A stretch of 64,000 bases of DNA, taken from Dirofilaria immitis. Its lineage: Eukaryota; Nematoda; Chromadorea; Rhabditida; Onchocercidae. Shown piece after piece: positions 61,289 through 64,000 of this stretch (the first letter of the stretch is position 1; each line of letters opens with the position of its first letter). Both the position numbers and the translations under genes were made by a program. Location: positions 250,001-314,000 of the forward strand of contig JAKNDB010000092.1 of assembly GCA_024305405.1 (NCBI GenBank), read 5' to 3'. The notes beneath the pieces were generated by a model. The model did not search any database. It was not told the origin of the DNA and saw nothing but the letters and a program-made list of their open reading frames with translations.

Positions 61289-64000
61289 TATAATCGACAT
61301 TGTTGCTAAGATATCAAAAGACAATGAAATATCGATATTTTATTGGGAAGAAGGTTTAATGATAATCCTGAAATGAATTACTCTCGAAGTTTAGATAGTC
61401 GTCAATCATATTGCGAATTGCATGTAAGATTATAGTTCGATAAATAATGAAGAGATATTCGGCCATGATTTATGAATGGAAATATTTCTCATCATAACGT
61501 AATTATTTGGAATTAATATAATTAATCATATCATACTAACTGATGAATAATTTCAATCAATGATTCAATCAATTATTTGATAATACTGCAATGAAAATTT
61601 AACATTGATCTGATACTGTATTGATATGATATAGCATATATATTAGAAATGAAAAATCATGAAATGAGTTTGCTTGAAAAATAAGTTAGATACCGTAAAA
61701 GAGTTTCCAAATATTTTCTGAATTTTTTTGGTTTTTTCCAAATGTTTTAAGAATCACGAAAACATTGCAAAAGCAAATGATTCTTTTTGTGATTTTTTTA
61801 TTTTATTCTTTTCATAAATATATTTCGAAATTTAAGGAAGAAGAAGGATTGAACAGCAGTTTTAGCTAAAAATAAAAACAAAAATTCAAAATGAAATTGA
61901 TTCATCATCTTTCCCTCCTTTCAGTTAGTTTTTTCATTTTATTTTTTCATTTATTTATTCATTCTTCTTACCGATTATATCTGATTACATTTGTTTGCAT
62001 GAGATGTTAATTAATATATGAAGAAATAATTTTAGCTTATATTATTTTATATATTATTTCATTTCGATTCAGTTCCATTTATCCATTTCATCTAATGACT
62101 TTAAATTTATTTCTTTTCTTTACAGCATGCTTTGGTTAAAATTTTATTTCGTTCAAACTATAATTAATTAAACCTGCTTCAAATTAATTAAGCCTGTTTG
62201 GAATTTTCTTTTTCTTTTTAGCTGCACTTTGATAAACAAGTAATCTATTTTATCTCCAAACAGATTAATCAGTTTCAATTATTAAAACGAATCATTTTCC
62301 AGCACATTTTCTATTCAGATTACTGGAAATAATTCAGCTATAATTACTAATAAAACTAAATTAAATCTATTAATTAAATATATCGACATTGTGATTGATA
62401 TGATAGTGGAATGGTTAACCGCTTATTTAATAGAAATCATTTTTTTCATTTCGATCAATTTAAAATTTGTTTACTTCATCTTCATTTTATCTTTAATATC
62501 ATGAATATTGATTATCTTTCAATCTATTCGATTCATCTTTAATTTCAACATTTCATTATATTGTCTTCTAGTCAAACTTATCTTTTTTTTTGATTAGTTA
62601 CATTTGGGAAATTACTTCTCTATCATATTCTTTTAATTATAACATTTATTATAATTTACATTTGAATATCCCAATTTAATTGTGATATATTTTATAAGCA
62701 TCTCTATGATCAGTAATGATATGTAGGTATTTATACATTATCAGTGATACCTGAACACAATGATATTTGTTATTGAATGATTAAACAATGAGATATAACT
62801 TATTGTTGTTTTTGGAAATTTTCTAACAAATTATTAAACCATAGATCATATACTAATTTGTTATTTATGAAAAATGATATGACACAAAATTTTATTAATT
62901 ATAATTATATTATGATAATAAGCTTAACGATTAATTTTAATTTCTAAAAATATCTAATTTATTAAAGTATTATATCATATAGCATCATTGATATGATATA
63001 ATTATATTATAGCATAGCAAAAAAAAATGTGCATTTGTAAATATCAAATTTTCAGAAATATTTCTCAAATTTTGTTTATGTTAAAAATGTAATACATCAA
63101 ATAATTTTATGTTTATCAATATTGTTATTCAAATATATTGGCGTAGGCGAGATAATTACCATGGTAACATATTTCTTAGATTAATTTTATATTGAAAATA
63201 CTTTTCCTTCCAACATTTTTCATTTTTTAAATACAATATTATTTTTGACTGGTAATTTCATATTACTTTGATCACATATGTATATATATTTTTATTACAT
63301 TTATCGATCATTCATCGAGTTATCATATAAGTATTTATCTTTATAATTTTCATTTATTTTAAAATTTTGATTCGTTTGGTAAAATTTCATCTCAGTGATA
63401 AAAATTATTTTAATAGTTATATTTAATTAAAAATTATTATTCGAAATTATATTTATAACAAGAACTTTTTTCGACATTACTTTTTCTTCGTTTTTTGTTT
63501 TTTCCATTATGACCAAAAAAGAAATTAGTTGATCATATAATCGTGATCAATCAACAGTGCTGGATTATATAACTGTGATGATCATATAAAATCAATAATA
63601 ATCATGTAACTTTAGTAACTATAACTATGCTAGGGAAAAAAAAGCATTCATTTTCAGCAATTAATTAGTATACGATAATTTGAATTTAAATATTACAAAG
63701 ATTTAAATTAAAAGAATATTCAAAAAGGAAAAAATCTGCAAAATATATGAAAAGAAAAATTTTGCATCATTAAATATTGATAGCAAATTTTTTGATAAGA
63801 AATAAAAAAAAAAAGAAATATGAAAAGAAAATGAAAAATTTTTGTTAGTAAAATGATTGATCAAAAAGCAAATAATTATTAGAGCTCTTTTAAATGTTAT
63901 CTTTTAAATGTAAACAATTATGAAAGCAAAGATTATTCTTTTCAATAACATCTTTGAATTTTTTTCTTATAAAACATTTTTGCAAAAATGGCAATATAAA

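Larger units (their letters stand above)
60433..64000. other. AT-rich 3' flank without a confident gene
   Basis: No recognisable coding exon. A plus-strand open stretch at 61,151-61,288 follows a TTTATTTCAG acceptor and could be an alternative 3' exon of cyclin C, but this is weak. The rest is AT-rich with scattered short runs. Confidence 0.6.

Overview
This is a 64 kb piece of an AT-rich nuclear animal genome, most likely a parasitic nematode of the spirurid/filarial type. The protein-coding content is nematode-like: a SoxB factor, an Aurora kinase, an hnRNP K with three KH domains, a NUP42-type nucleoporin and cyclin C. All are split by GT-AG introns of about 0.1-2 kb whose acceptors are short T-rich stretches ending in TTTCAG or TTTTAG. 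The species assignment is inference; no species marker is visible.

Layout. 1-6.7 kb: no gene, many simple repeats, including long TTA and GAAT arrays. 6,752-9,407 (+): five-exon SoxB-group HMG-box gene. 9.4-39.6 kb: a 30 kb stretch with no recognisable coding exon, holding degenerate tandem repeats, one fold-back element and microsatellites. 39,581-42,021 (-): six-exon, diverged Aurora-family kinase. About 44.1-45.6 kb (-): MADF-domain gene with an unresolved 3' end. 47,138-50,737 (-): eight-exon hnRNP K (hrpk-1). 52,099-56,234 (+): four-exon NUP42-like nucleoporin, divergent from hnRNP K. 57,539-60,432 (+): eight-exon cyclin C (cic-1). 60.4-64 kb: no confident gene.

The genes do not form one pathway, but their roles are all nuclear: cell-fate transcription (SoxB), mitosis (Aurora), DNA binding (MADF), RNA processing (hnRNP K), mRNA export (NUP42) and Mediator/CDK8 (cyclin C). 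hnRNP K and NUP42 share a 1.36 kb divergent intergenic region that contains a MITE-like 301 bp inverted-repeat element.

Eight single-base length differences were found in conserved exons, seven in A/T homopolymers and one in a short G run. Each breaks or shifts a frame that is otherwise clearly conserved. I read these as uncorrected long-read assembly errors rather than pseudogenes, and the exon models allow for them. Separately, the kinase has Ile where Aurora kinases carry the activating T-loop Thr. I did not find a new biological system that I can defend. The best leads are the diverged Aurora, the two fold-back elements and a near-perfect palindrome inside the Sox HMG-box intron.
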